A stretch of 64,000 nucleotides of DNA from Micromonospora musae. Lineage in GTDB: Bacteria > Actinomycetota > Actinomycetes > Mycobacteriales > Micromonosporaceae. The notes beneath the pieces are model-generated. The model was given only the letters and a program-made list of their open reading frames with translations. It searched no databases and was not told the DNA's origin. The stretch lies in NCBI RefSeq assembly GCF_003626635.1, contig NZ_RAZT01000003.1:248001-312000 (forward strand). Direction: 5' to 3'. This document shows positions 51,564 to 62,773 of the stretch, piece after piece (the stretch's first letter is position 1; every line of letters begins with the position of its first letter). The translations under genes were made by a program, and so were the position numbers.

Positions 51564-53162
51564 TCAGCCGACGCAGAGCGGGGCGTCCGGCGGCACCGTC
51601 TCGCTCCGCCTGAGCACCACGTGCTCGTCCCCCAACTCCCCCCGATGTTTGATCGGCTTCGTATTGAAGGTCCTCAGGAAGAAGTTGAGCACGTCCGCCA
51701 CCACCTTCGGGATCGAGTAGTCGAGCCCGTACCGCAGGGTCAGACCGAACCCCGCGCCCCGACAGGCGAGCAGGGGCGCCCCCGCCCCCGAGCCGAGACT
51801 CGCGCCGACCGAGGCGCGCAGGGCGACGTACAGACCGGCGTGGAACCCGACCACCCCGATCCCCACACTGAACTTCACGTCGTAGCTCACGACCAGCCCG
51901 CTCACCCCGACCGAGACACCCGTGATCGAGTTGGTGAGGCTCTTGCGGACACCGAACCCGCCCGGCGAGACCGGTCCCCAGTACGGGCGGTGGTAGCCGT
52001 AGCCGAAGGCACCCGACAGGGAGTACTCGCCGCCCGCCTCCAGGTAGCCGTCCTTGGCGCTGAACGCCGTCTTGATCTCCAACGACTGGCTCACCCGAAC
52101 CGAGAAGGGCACCCCGAGGATGGTCCCGACCGGGAAGTCGAACGCGGTCGGCAACACCAGCGACTTGGAGAGGTTGCGGGTGTTGCCGACCTTGGTGGCC
52201 GCCTTGACCGCCACCCGCAGGCCGGCGCCGCCGGTGATGCTGAACTCCGCCCGGGTGATCGTGGCGCCCGAGATGGCGAAGTCGAAGGTGCCCCTCGGCC
52301 GGTCCATGAGCAGGCTCACCGAGCCACTCATCCGGATCTCGCTGTCGTCGTAGTCGAAGCGGGCGGCGACCCCGTCCCGGCAGCACTCCGCGGTCAGCCG
52401 GGCGTCGCCGGTCTGCGCCGTCTCCGAACCGCTCAACCGCGCCGGCGGCGCCGGCGGGCGGGGGGCCGGCGCGCCGACCGGCACGAGACGGGCGCGCCCC
52501 ACCGGCGCTCCACCGCCCGGCCCGACCCGTTCGCCCCCGCCCGTCGCGAGCCCGCTGGGGAGAGCACCGCCGGTCTCCGCGATCGGCGCACCACCGCCGG
52601 TGCCGCCGCTCGGCGTCGGCTCGGGCGGCAGGTCGGCCACCGTCCACGCCGGGGTACCCGCGGAGTACGCGATCGGGCGGTCCAACGGCACCGGCGCGTC
52701 CGTGCGGAAACTCCCGTCCCGGATCACCTCGGTCAGCTCGACCGGAGCGATCGTGACGGCGAGGTCACCGCCGTCTCGGCGCGCCTCCAGCACCCGGCCG
52801 ACCGCCCGGGACGTCAGGAACATGACCCGGCCGGGAGCGAGATCCCCGGCGTGCTTCGCGTCCGGGTCGATCCGCCAGGTCAGGCCGTCGTCGGTGACCG
52901 AGCGGACGGCGTTCCCACCGCCGCCGACGAAGACCACGTCCGGCTGGTACGTGACGTCGGGGTGCGGCCGCGGCGCCAGCCCGTACCGGACGGCGGCCGG
53001 ATCGTACGGATCCACGACGGCGCTGTCGCCCCCGTTCCCGCCCTGACAGGCCACCACTCCACTGAGCAGCACGGTCAGCGCGGTCAACCCCGCCAGCGAA
53101 CGTACGCGAACCCGCCGCCCGGTCCCGGGACCGCCCGACGCCCGCGACCGCACCCCACGCAT
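51564..53162 (-). CDS. Large lipoprotein, unknown function
   Basis: 532 residues from ATG 53162 (ATG 53165 also possible), directly after GGGGGAG. A lipoprotein signal peptide ends at the lipobox VVAC, which Lgt would acylate. The mature protein has an N-terminal domain (~40-190), a Gly/Pro-rich low-complexity linker (~190-260) and a C-terminal region rich in alternating hydrophobic residues and Gly/Ser/Val (FDFAISGATITRAEF, GVSVGVSGLVVSYDVKFSVGIGVVGF), suggesting a beta structure. Two adjacent cysteines (AECCRD) and two near the end could form disulfides. I do not recognise a family. Third in line after two DUF3558-like lipoprotein genes, with a 17-base gap. Confidence 0.7.
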   Translation of the reverse strand: MRGVRSRASGGPGTGRRVRVRSLAGLTALTVLLSGVVACQGGNGGDSAVVDPYDPAAVRYGLAPRPHPDVTYQPDVVFVGGGGNAVRSVTDDGLTWRIDPDAKHAGDLAPGRVMFLTSRAVGRVLEARRDGGDLAVTIAPVELTEVIRDGSFRTDAPVPLDRPIAYSAGTPAWTVADLPPEPTPSGGTGGGAPIAETGGALPSGLATGGGERVGPGGGAPVGRARLVPVGAPAPRPPAPPARLSGSETAQTGDARLTAECCRDGVAARFDYDDSEIRMSGSVSLLMDRPRGTFDFAISGATITRAEFSITGGAGLRVAVKAATKVGNTRNLSKSLVLPTAFDFPVGTILGVPFSVRVSQSLEIKTAFSAKDGYLEAGGEYSLSGAFGYGYHRPYWGPVSPGGFGVRKSLTNSITGVSVGVSGLVVSYDVKFSVGIGVVGFHAGLYVALRASVGASLGSGAGAPLLACRGAGFGLTLRYGLDYSIPKVVADVLNFFLRTFNTKPIKHRGELGDEHVVLRRSETVPPDAPLCVG

Positions 53163-53179
53163 CATCTCCCCCGTTCCGC

Positions 53180-53743
53180 TCAGATCCGGCCGGCCACCGT
53201 GCGGGCGATCCGCTCCAGCGGCGCACGGTTCTCCGCCGGGTCGTTGAGCCGGACCAGGCGCACCGAGACCCATTGGCCGGAGTGGCTGACGAAGACCGCC
53301 TCGAGGCTCGCGTACGTCTCGTCGCCGACGCCCGCCAGCGGTCGCAGCTCGTGGCCGAGCTCCCGCTCGATGTCGAGGAACTTCTTCGCGCCGTCACCGA
53401 CGAAGACCTCCACCTGCGCCGTGGGTCCGGTGACCGGGCCGGTGTAGGTGCAGGTCTCGCGCACCGGCACGGCGGCGTCCAGCTTGGTGCCGGCGAGCTG
53501 CTCGGCCTCCTTCCTGGTCACCAACGCGCACGGGTCCACGGTGGCCGGCGGCGCGGCCGGCGGTGACGGCTCCGCACCGGTCGCCGGCTGCTCCGAGGGC
53601 GCCGCCCCGACCGGGGCCACCGGCGGGTCCTCCTGCTCGGAGCCGCAGCCGGCGACCGTCGCGGCGAGCAGCGCTGCCAGCAGCGCGGCGGCGGGCCGGG
53701 CAGGACGACGGATCTGTCTCAACGCAACCTCCGTGGTGCTCAC
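53180..53743 (-). CDS. DUF3558-like lipoprotein
   Basis: 187 residues from GTG 53743, which overlaps the previous stop as GTGA; a TTG at 53722 with GGAGG before it is an alternative. The signal peptide ends at lipobox VAGC. The mature part has a Pro/Ala-rich stretch, then the DUF3558 pattern DPCALVTRKEAEQLAGTKL...CTYTGP...VGDETYAS. Function unknown; related actinobacterial lipoproteins are cell-surface proteins. Middle gene of the lipoprotein operon. Confidence 0.8.
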   Translation of the reverse strand: MSTTEVALRQIRRPARPAAALLAALLAATVAGCGSEQEDPPVAPVGAAPSEQPATGAEPSPPAAPPATVDPCALVTRKEAEQLAGTKLDAAVPVRETCTYTGPVTGPTAQVEVFVGDGAKKFLDIERELGHELRPLAGVGDETYASLEAVFVSHSGQWVSVRLVRLNDPAENRAPLERIARTVAGRI

Positions 53744-54309
53744 AGCCGGTCCCGGACCGCGCCGACGAGCCGGATCAGGGTGGGACGGTCACGGTCGTCG
53801 GTGACCGAGGTGACCACGACGAGATGGCAGTAGCGGTCGTCCACGACGAACTCGGCGCCGTTGCCCCGGACGAACCGGATGCCGTCCGGGCCCGGTTCCG
53901 GCTCCCCGAAGGCCGGATCCGGAGTGGGCAGCCGGCCGGTCGCCGCGGTGCCCGGCTCGCCGATCTCCACAGTCACCGAGTGGTAGGACTCCGGGTTCTC
54001 CCAGACACAGCTCCCCTCGCCCGGACGGCCCCCCTCGTGCCGACCGAGAACGGCGGTCACCTCCGCGTCGGTGAGCAGCGCACAGGCGTCGACCGGCGCC
54101 TCTTTCGCGTCGGCCGGCGCTGCGGCAGCCGAGCTGCTCCCGGCCGGGGTGGGCTCGGCGGGCGGCGCGTCCGGATCGGACGACGACCCGGAGCAGCCGG
54201 CGAGCAGTAGGCCCAGGGCCAGCGTGACCATCGGCAGCGCCGCCCGGCGCCGCGACGATCGCGGTTCGGGACGGTGCTCCGGCGACCGGCCGGCCGGCGG
54301 TTCGGTCAT
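53740..54309 (-). CDS. DUF3558-like lipoprotein
   Basis: 189 residues from ATG 54309, overlapping the 92-aa gene stop as ATGA and preceded by GGGGGAAGA. A basic N-terminus (PEPRSSRRRAALP) precedes the signal helix and lipobox LAGC. The mature part has a Ser/Ala/Pro linker, then DACALLTDAEVTAVLG...SCVWENPESYHSVTVEIG, the same layout as its neighbour, so the two probably arose by duplication. Function unknown. Confidence 0.78.
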   Translation of the reverse strand: MTEPPAGRSPEHRPEPRSSRRRAALPMVTLALGLLLAGCSGSSSDPDAPPAEPTPAGSSSAAAAPADAKEAPVDACALLTDAEVTAVLGRHEGGRPGEGSCVWENPESYHSVTVEIGEPGTAATGRLPTPDPAFGEPEPGPDGIRFVRGNGAEFVVDDRYCHLVVVTSVTDDRDRPTLIRLVGAVRDRL

Positions 54310-54584
54310 GATTCTTCCCCCCATGGCTGCGTCGCCGGGCTCTCCGGCTCGACGATCCACTCGGCGGTGCCCAGCCGGTCCACCCGCCAGCCGGCAGCGG
54401 CGGCCACCGCGGCCACCGTCTCCGCGTCCGGCCCCTCGACCAGCGCGAGCACCACGTCGTCGGCCGGGATCCGCACGGCGCCCCGCAGCCGGGTCACACC
54501 CGTCGTCAGCGCGCCGACCGGCTCGTCGACGGACTCCCCCGGCGCGCGGTCGTACCGCTCGAGGACGAAGAGCCGAATGGACAT
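54306..54584 (-). CDS. 92-aa cytoplasmic protein, unknown
   Basis: Starts MSIRLFVLERYDRAPGE at 54584. A small alpha/beta protein without a signal sequence (VVLALVEGPDAETVAAVAAAAGWRVDRLGTAEWIVEPE). It resembles short ferredoxin-like stress-response domains, but I cannot name the family. Its stop overlaps the next lipoprotein start (ATGA), so it is the first gene of the four-gene lipoprotein operon. Confidence 0.6.
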   Translation of the reverse strand: MSIRLFVLERYDRAPGESVDEPVGALTTGVTRLRGAVRIPADDVVLALVEGPDAETVAAVAAAAGWRVDRLGTAEWIVEPESPATQPWGEES

Positions 54585-54647
54585 GCCTCGACGCTAGGCC
54601 GGTACGTCGCCGGGGTAATCGGGTGTTTCCCTATCCTTCGACGCGCC

Positions 54648-54763
54648 CGCCGCAGCCCGTCACCCGTCAAGACCCGCGCGGCGAACCATCAGCCGTCGAG
54701 ACCCGCGCCGCAGCCCGCCAGCCGTCGGGGCGCACGCCCCGAACCGTCACTCCTCGACGCCCG
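54648..54763. repeat. Four imperfect 29-bp tandem repeats at the end of the LAL gene
   Basis: Units at 54648-54676, 54677-54705, 54706-54734 and 54735-54763, all 29 bases, sharing a CGCCGCAGCC/CGCGGCGAACC - GTC - CGTCGAGACCCG framework. The last unit contains the final codons and stop of the LuxR-type gene, so the others look like tandem copies of its 3' end. Confidence 0.6.
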
Positions 54764-57500
54764 CCCCGCGGGCCATCGTGGCGCCCAGTTCGGCGCGGCT
54801 GGTCACCCCGAGCTTGCGGTAGACCCGGGCCAGGTTGGCCTCGACCGTCTTCGGGCTGATGAAGAGCGTGTCGGCGATGACCCGGTTGGTCCGCCCGGCC
54901 GCCGCCAGCCGAGCCACCTCCAGCTCGGTGCCGGTGAGCTGACGCGGGGCGACCCGGCGGCCGGTGCGCTCCACCTCGGCACGGGCCCGGGCCGCCAACG
55001 ACGCCGCCCCGAGCGCGTCGAACTCCGCCGCGGCGATGGTCAGCGCGTCGCGTGCCTCCCGCCGCCGGCGCAGCCGCCGGTACGCGACACCGGCCACCAG
55101 CAGGCAGCGGGCCCGGTCCAGCGGCAGCACGTCGGCCGGTACGGCCGCCCGGGCGGCGGCCAGCTCGACCAGCGCGCCGGAGGTGTCCCGCCCGAGCGCA
55201 CCGTCGAGCAGCACCCGTCCCCGGGCCAGCCCCAGCGTGGTCCACGGCCGGGCCAGCCGCCGGTGCCGTACCGCCAGCCGCTCCAGCACGGTCTCCGCGG
55301 TGGCCAGGTCGCCGGCCCCGACGCAGGCCTCCAGCCAGTCCGGCTCGAACCGCTGGGCGAGCGGCTCGACCAGTCCCAGTTCGTCCACGGTGGCCGCCAG
55401 CAGGCCGTAGTGCCGGGCCGCGTCCGGCAGACGCCCGCCGGTCAGCGCCGCGTAGCCGGCGAGTTGGGCGTGGATCCGTCGTCGCCACCGGTCACCGAGC
55501 TCGTCGGCGCGGCGCAGGCCGGAGTCCGCGATGCGGGCGGCCTCGTCCACCCGCCCCCGGTACGCCAGCAGCAGCCCCTCCAGCCACTCGACGCCCGCCG
55601 AGTCGGCGCCGTACTGCTCGCCCAGCTCGCGGGCCGCCGCGATGTGCTCGGCGGCGTCCGCCCAGCGACCGGCGAGCAGTTCGGTCTCACCGAGATGGCA
55701 CAACAGCTCATGCTGGGACGGCTCGTCGCCACGGACGACGGCCCGGTCCAGCATCCGGTGCAGCCGCGCGCGGGCCCGGTCGTGCTCGTCGAGCGACCGC
55801 CACCAGATCGCCGGCACGGTCCCCGCCAACCAGGACGGCTCCTCCCCCTCCGCGGCGAGCGCCCGCTCCAGCAGCTCCGTCCGGGCGGTGAGACCCGCCC
55901 GCACCTCGTTGAAGAAGAGCAGCAGCAGCGCCGCGGCGTAGACCGGGCGGTCGTCGGGGCTCCCCGCCAGCAGCGCGGCGGCGTGTTCCGCGTGCCGGCG
56001 GGCCAGGTCCGGCGCGTCCTCGAACATGCCGAGGTGTGCGTGGATGCGTCCGGCCAGCGTCGTGCCGGGCAGGGCGGCGGCGAGCGCGCGCTCGGCGGCC
56101 GCCATGACCTTCTCCGGCGACTCGTCGGCGCTCCAGCCGATGACGGCCCGCAGCAGCAGCGCCTCCCCCCGCGCCGGGCCGGTCAACTCCTCGGCGGCCT
56201 GCTCGGCCGCGGTACGGGCGGCCGCGTAGTCACCGCTGTCGTAGCGGCACTGCGCGGCGGCCAGCCGCCACCGGGCGTGCTCGGCGACGGTCCCGGGCGG
56301 GGCCAGACGGGCCGCCGTGTCGTACAGCCCGGCGGCGATCTCCGGGGCGCCCCGGGCCTGCTGACGGGCCCCGGCGGCGGCGATCTCCGCGGCCGCCTCG
56401 GGGGCCGGCGCGCTCACGCACCGGGCCAGTTGCCGGGCCCGCTCGTCCGGGTCCTGCGCGGTGTCGGCGAGCAGCCGGTGCAGGCGTCGGCGCACCCCGG
56501 AGGGCACGTCGGCGCGGACGGCCGCGGCGTAGACCGGATGGGCGAAGGCCACCTCCTCCCCGGCGACGACCACCAGGCCCGCCTCCTCCGCGGCGTCGAG
56601 GTCGGCGGCGGCCACCCCGGCGCGGGCCAGCCCGTCCAGAGTCGGTACGCCGGAGAGCGCGGCGAGCCGGATCGCGTGCCGGGTCGGCGCCGGCAGGGCG
56701 GCCAGCCGATCGGCGACCAGCTGCCGCAGCGACGGCGCGGCCGGCAGGTCCGCCCCCGGGTCCGGCCGGTGTGGCAGCCGCAGCACCGCCCGGGCCAGCT
56801 CGATGGCGAGCAGCGGGTTCCCGCCGGACTCCTCGGCCAGGCGGACCAGCAGCGGCCGGGGCAGGGTGGCGCCGGTCGCCGCCCGCAGCACGTGGTGCAG
56901 TGCGCCCACGCCGAGCGGGCCGACGGCCAGCCGCTCCAACAGCACACCGGTCGCGCCGTGGTCGAGGCCGAGCGGCGCGGGGGTGGCCCGCGGACCCTCG
57001 GATCGCGCGGTCACCAGCACGGCGACCCGGGGCACCACGCGACGCAACGCGAACCGCAGCGCCCGCTCGCTCGGCGGGTCGAGCCACGGCGCGTCGTCCA
57101 CCCCGACCAGTACCCGGGGCCGCTCCGGGTCGGCGGCGGCCGCCTCGAGCAACGCCCGGGTGGCCGCCCCGACCGCCCGCTCGTCGACCGGCTCGGTCAC
57201 CTCGGCGGAGAGCAGCACCCCGGCCAGGGCCGTACGCTGCGGCGGCGACAGCTCCGCCACCCGATCGGCGATCGGCGCGAGCACGTCGGCCAGCGCGGCG
57301 AAGGGCAGCGCCCGTTCGACCTCCGTCGGCGCGCAGCACAACAGCAGCCAGCCGTCCCGGGCGGCGGCGTCGAGCAGGCACCGGTGCACCGCCGTCTTGC
57401 CGATGCCGGCCGGCCCCTCCAGAAGCACCGGCCGGCCCTCGTCCAGGGCCCGCCGGGCCTGGCTCAGCACACCGTCCCGGCCGATGACCGCCCCACCCAC
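54747..57500 (-). CDS. LAL-type LuxR-family regulator (ATPase + HTH)
   Basis: 917 residues from GTG 57500 (MGGAVIGRDGVLSQARRAL); an in-frame GTG at 57575 would add 25 residues. Order: AAA/STAND ATPase with Walker A LLEGPAGIGKTAVH near 30 and Walker B VLVGVDDAPWLDP, a long helical TPR-like middle part (~350-830), and a C-terminal LuxR helix-turn-helix (LTGTELEVARLAAAGRTNRVIADTLFISPKTVEANLARVYRKLGVTSRAEL). Such regulators activate catabolic or secondary-metabolite genes in response to a small molecule and ATP. Target genes are not evident. Confidence 0.88.
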   Translation of the reverse strand: MGGAVIGRDGVLSQARRALDEGRPVLLEGPAGIGKTAVHRCLLDAAARDGWLLLCCAPTEVERALPFAALADVLAPIADRVAELSPPQRTALAGVLLSAEVTEPVDERAVGAATRALLEAAAADPERPRVLVGVDDAPWLDPPSERALRFALRRVVPRVAVLVTARSEGPRATPAPLGLDHGATGVLLERLAVGPLGVGALHHVLRAATGATLPRPLLVRLAEESGGNPLLAIELARAVLRLPHRPDPGADLPAAPSLRQLVADRLAALPAPTRHAIRLAALSGVPTLDGLARAGVAAADLDAAEEAGLVVVAGEEVAFAHPVYAAAVRADVPSGVRRRLHRLLADTAQDPDERARQLARCVSAPAPEAAAEIAAAGARQQARGAPEIAAGLYDTAARLAPPGTVAEHARWRLAAAQCRYDSGDYAAARTAAEQAAEELTGPARGEALLLRAVIGWSADESPEKVMAAAERALAAALPGTTLAGRIHAHLGMFEDAPDLARRHAEHAAALLAGSPDDRPVYAAALLLLFFNEVRAGLTARTELLERALAAEGEEPSWLAGTVPAIWWRSLDEHDRARARLHRMLDRAVVRGDEPSQHELLCHLGETELLAGRWADAAEHIAAARELGEQYGADSAGVEWLEGLLLAYRGRVDEAARIADSGLRRADELGDRWRRRIHAQLAGYAALTGGRLPDAARHYGLLAATVDELGLVEPLAQRFEPDWLEACVGAGDLATAETVLERLAVRHRRLARPWTTLGLARGRVLLDGALGRDTSGALVELAAARAAVPADVLPLDRARCLLVAGVAYRRLRRRREARDALTIAAAEFDALGAASLAARARAEVERTGRRVAPRQLTGTELEVARLAAAGRTNRVIADTLFISPKTVEANLARVYRKLGVTSRAELGATMARGAGVEE

Positions 57501-57620
57501 CCGGTCAGTCTCGCAAGCGGCGTCGAGCCGGTCGAGGACCGTGAGGCGCGTCGGAGGAGCCGTCCGGGCAGGCACGTGGCCACGGACGCCGCGGGCGGCA
57601 CGAACCGGGCCCGGTGGCGG

Positions 57621-58346
57621 TCAGGCGGCGGAGAGCGTCTCCAGCGCCTGCGCCACGGTGAACGCCCCCGCGTACAACGCCTTGCCGGCGATCACGCCTT
57701 CCACACCGATCGACTCCAGGGCGGCCAGGGCGCGCAGGTCGTCCAGGGTGGAGACGCCCCCGGAGGCGATCACCGGCGCGCCGGTGCGACCGCAGACCTC
57801 ACGCAGCAGCTCCAGGTTCGGCCCGCGCATCGTGCCGTCCTTGGTGATGTCGGTGACGACGTAGCGCGCCGCGCCGGCCTTGTCGAGGCGCTCCAGCACC
57901 TCGAACAGGTCACCGCCGTCGCGGGTCCAGCCACGGGCGGAGAGGGTACGGCCCCGCACGTCCAGCCCGATCGCGACCCGGTCGCCGTACTCACCGACGA
58001 TCCGGTCGCACCACTCCGGATCCTCCAGCGCGGCGGTGCCGATGTTGACCCGGGCAGCCCCGGTACCCAGCGCGGCGAGCAGCGACTCGTCGTCACGGAT
58101 ACCGCCGGAGAGCTCGACCTTGACGTCGAGCTGGCGGACCACCTCGGCGAGCAGGTGGGCGTTGGAGCCGCGGCCGAACGCGGCGTCCAGGTCGACGAGG
58201 TGGATCCACTCCGCACCGTCGCGCTGCCAGGCCAGCGCCGCCTCCAGCGGGTCGCCGTAAGTGGTCTCACTGCCGGCGGCGCCCTGCACGAGCCGGACGG
58301 CCTGGCCGTCGGCGACGTCCACGGCGGGCAACAGGGTGAGGCTCAA
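57621..58346 (-). CDS. hisA: Phosphoribosyl isomerase A (bifunctional HisA/TrpF)
   Basis: 241 residues from TTG 58346, an unusual start supported by GAGGAG upstream and the conserved opening [25 protein letters not shown]-barrel isomerase converting ProFAR to PRFAR. Catalytic Asp11 (PAVDVADG) and second Asp in [15 protein letters not shown]; phosphate loops SGGIRD and ASGGVS. In actinobacteria lacking trpF this enzyme (PriA) also isomerises PRA for tryptophan synthesis, and no trpF is seen beside trpC here. Last gene of the right-hand his operon. Confidence 0.95.
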   Translation of the reverse strand: MSLTLLPAVDVADGQAVRLVQGAAGSETTYGDPLEAALAWQRDGAEWIHLVDLDAAFGRGSNAHLLAEVVRQLDVKVELSGGIRDDESLLAALGTGAARVNIGTAALEDPEWCDRIVGEYGDRVAIGLDVRGRTLSARGWTRDGGDLFEVLERLDKAGAARYVVTDITKDGTMRGPNLELLREVCGRTGAPVIASGGVSTLDDLRALAALESIGVEGVIAGKALYAGAFTVAQALETLSAA

Positions 58347-58361
58347 CGTCTTCTCCTCGCG

Positions 58362-58685
58362 TCAGGTACGACGGTCCAGGGCGATCACCACGATCGCCGG
58401 CAGTACGAGCAGCAGTAGCACGATCAGCACGAGGCGCAGCGCCAGGTCGTCCACGAGCGACCAGATCAGGATCACCGACGCCAGCGTGAGCAGCACGATC
58501 CCGGCCCGTTCGGCGCGGCTGTGCCGGGCCAGCCGGCCGGCGCTGCGCCGACGCCACTGCGGGGTGAGCCGTCGTACCAGCCTGCGGCGATGCTCCCGAC
58601 GGGCCACCCGGCGCCGGCGGACGGCGCGTTCCCGGGCCAGCTCCGCCTCGCGCACCGCTCTGCGGCGGGCACGTTCCTTGCTCAC
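58362..58685 (-). CDS. 107-aa basic membrane protein, unknown
   Basis: Start GTG 58685. The first ~60 residues are extremely Arg/Ala/Glu-rich (SKERARRRAVREAELARERAVRRRRVARREHRRRL), probably a charged helix that may bind nucleic acid or lipid. Two hydrophobic helices follow (GIVLLTLASVILIWSLV and LVLIVLLLLVLPAIVVIALD). I do not recognise a family; similar proteins lie between hisH and priA in related actinobacteria. It is inside the his operon between hisH and hisA, with a short gap on each side. Confidence 0.65.
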   Translation of the reverse strand: MSKERARRRAVREAELARERAVRRRRVARREHRRRLVRRLTPQWRRRSAGRLARHSRAERAGIVLLTLASVILIWSLVDDLALRLVLIVLLLLVLPAIVVIALDRRT

Positions 58686-58728
58686 GCCGCGCCCCGCCCG
58701 GTCGCGGCGGGCGACTGCCCGACCGCGC

Positions 58729-59355
58729 TCACAGCGTGGCCAGCCAGTTGCGCAGCAGCCGGGCGCCGGTGTCGGCCGACTTCTCCGGGTGGAACTGCGC
58801 GGCGGAGAGCGCCCCCCGCTCGACGGCCGCCACGAAGTCGGCGCCGTGCCGGGCGGTGGTGACCGTGGCTCCGGCGGCGGCCAGCGCCGCCGGCTCGGCG
58901 ACCCCGTAGGAGTGGACGAAGTAGAACCGGCTCTCCGGCGGCAGGCCGGCGAAGAGCACCGACGACCCAGGGGCGTCGACCGTGTTCCAGCCCATGTGCG
59001 GCAGCCGGGTCGCCGGGAGGCGGGTGACCCCGCCGGGCAGCAGCCCGAGCCCCTTGCTGACCACGCCGTGCTCCTCACCGTGCTCGAAGAGCACCTGCAT
59101 CCCGACGCAGATGCCGAGCACCGGGCGGCCGGCGGCCACCCGGTCGGCGATGACCGGGCCGGCCCCGAGCGCCTCGATCCCGGCCATGCACGCCGCGAAG
59201 GCGCCCACGCCCGGCACCACCAACCCCGCCGCGGTCGAGGCGGCCGAGAGGTCGTCGGTCACCCGTACCGTCGCCCCGGCGGCGGCCAGCGCGCGTTCGG
59301 CGGAGCGCAGGTTGCCCGACCCGTAGTCGAGCACCACCACGTCCGGGCCGCTCAC
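58729..59355 (-). CDS. hisH: Imidazole glycerol phosphate synthase glutaminase subunit
   Basis: 208 residues from GTG 59355, overlapping the upstream small gene's stop as GTGA. Class I glutamine amidotransferase giving ammonia to HisF. Catalytic Cys in GICVGMQ, His and Glu in QFHPEKS, oxyanion PGVGAF. Full length. Although its partner hisF is 9 kb away, both subunits must assemble. Confidence 0.95.
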   Translation of the reverse strand: MSGPDVVVLDYGSGNLRSAERALAAAGATVRVTDDLSAASTAAGLVVPGVGAFAACMAGIEALGAGPVIADRVAAGRPVLGICVGMQVLFEHGEEHGVVSKGLGLLPGGVTRLPATRLPHMGWNTVDAPGSSVLFAGLPPESRFYFVHSYGVAEPAALAAAGATVTTARHGADFVAAVERGALSAAQFHPEKSADTGARLLRNWLATL

Positions 59356-59525
59356 GTCCCGGCCGCCGGCAGCAACCAGAGCACCCCGCCCGCGGTGGCG
59401 AGCACCGCGAGCACGGCGGTCAGCAGCACCGCGCGCCGCGGCGCGCCCTGCCGGTGCAGCGACCAGACGCCGCCCACCAGCACACCGGCCAGCACCAGCA
59501 GCAGGATCGGCAGGACCGCGCTCAC
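59352..59525 (-). CDS. 57-aa two-helix membrane protein in the his operon
   Basis: Start GTG 59525 with GGGAGG five bases upstream. Two hydrophobic helices (LPILLLVLAGVLVGGVWSL and AVLLTAVLAVLATAGGVLWLLP) separated by a short basic turn (HRQGAPRRA). No family is recognised. Its stop overlaps the hisH GTG (GTGA), so translation is coupled. Such small membrane proteins occur in his operons of related bacteria; role unknown. Confidence 0.7.
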   Translation of the reverse strand: MSAVLPILLLVLAGVLVGGVWSLHRQGAPRRAVLLTAVLAVLATAGGVLWLLPAAGT

Positions 59526-59571
59526 CGCCGCCTCCCGTCCGTACGCCGAACCGCCGCGTTCCGCACAGTCA

Positions 59572-60183
59572 TCAGAGCGCCCCCTTCGTGCTCGGTACCG
59601 TCCCGGCCGACCGCGGGTCGATCGCGGTCGCCTCCCGCAACGCCCGCGCCACCGCCTTGAACTGTGCCTCCACCACGTGGTGCGCGTCCGGGTGGCCACC
59701 GGGTCGGGCCGCCCGCAGCACGTCCACGTGCAGGGTGATCCGCGCCGCCTGGCCGAAGGACTCCCAGATGTGCCGGGTCATGCTGGTCGGGTAGACCGGG
59801 CCGATGTACGGCGCGAGCGGCGGCTCGTCGTGCAGCACGTACGGTCGGCCGGAGAGGTCCACCGCGGCCCGGACCAGCACCTCGTCCATCGGCACGGTGG
59901 CCGAGCCGTAGCGCCGGATGCCGGCCTTCTCCCCGAGCGCCCGGTCCAGCGCCGCGCCGAGCGCGAGCGCGGTGTCCTCCATGGTGTGGTGCGCGTCGAT
60001 CTCGAGGTCGCCGACCGTGTGCACGGTCAGGTCGAAACCGCCGTGCCGGGCGATCTGGTTGAGCATGTGGTCGTAGAAGCCGACGCCGGTCTCGATGTCG
60101 GCCTTGCCCGTGCCGTCGAGCTCGATCTCGACGAGGACCTTGGTCTCCTTGGTTATCCGCTCGACCCGTGCGGTGCGGCTCAT
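59572..60183 (-). CDS. hisB: Imidazoleglycerol-phosphate dehydratase
   Basis: 203 residues from ATG 60183 with GAGAGG upstream. It dehydrates imidazole glycerol phosphate to imidazole acetol phosphate. Mn-binding histidine motifs DAHHTMED and DAHHVVEAQFKA, plus GFYDHMLNQIARHGGFDL and VPMDEVLVRAAVDLSGRPY, are all present. Monofunctional (no HisN phosphatase domain). Lies between hisC (34-base gap) and the 57-aa gene (46-base gap). Confidence 0.96.
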   Translation of the reverse strand: MSRTARVERITKETKVLVEIELDGTGKADIETGVGFYDHMLNQIARHGGFDLTVHTVGDLEIDAHHTMEDTALALGAALDRALGEKAGIRRYGSATVPMDEVLVRAAVDLSGRPYVLHDEPPLAPYIGPVYPTSMTRHIWESFGQAARITLHVDVLRAARPGGHPDAHHVVEAQFKAVARALREATAIDPRSAGTVPSTKGAL

Positions 60184-60217
60184 TGCTCGCCTCTCGATCG
60201 CGGGGCTGGCGCGCCCA

Positions 60218-62666
<2,449 letters not shown>

Positions 62667-62673
62667 CCTTGCG

Positions 62674-62679
62674 AGTCTA
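62674..62679 (-). promoter_or_regulatory. -10 box of the his operon (leaderless hisD)
   Basis: Minus-strand TAGACT, 7 bases before the hisD GTG. No Shine-Dalgarno and no convincing -35. Confidence 0.6.
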
Positions 62680-62760
62680 GGCGGCCGGTCAGCGGGCCGA
62701 CCCGCACCGCCCGTACGGCGGGACGGTGAGCCGGGACACGCCGCCGCCGGCGGATCGGGC

Positions 62761-62766
62761 TAGGCT
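62761..62766 (+). promoter_or_regulatory. -10 box of the LON-domain gene (leaderless)
   Basis: TAGGCT, 7 bases before GTG 62774. Together with the hisD box it makes a divergent leaderless pair within a 107-base region. Confidence 0.6.
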
Positions 62767-62773
62767 CGACGGC

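Noticed and set aside
55263..58418. 1051-aa plus-strand frame opposite the LAL regulator and hisA
   Set aside because: It covers two well-supported minus-strand genes and shows only Gly/Gln/Arg/His-rich sequence.
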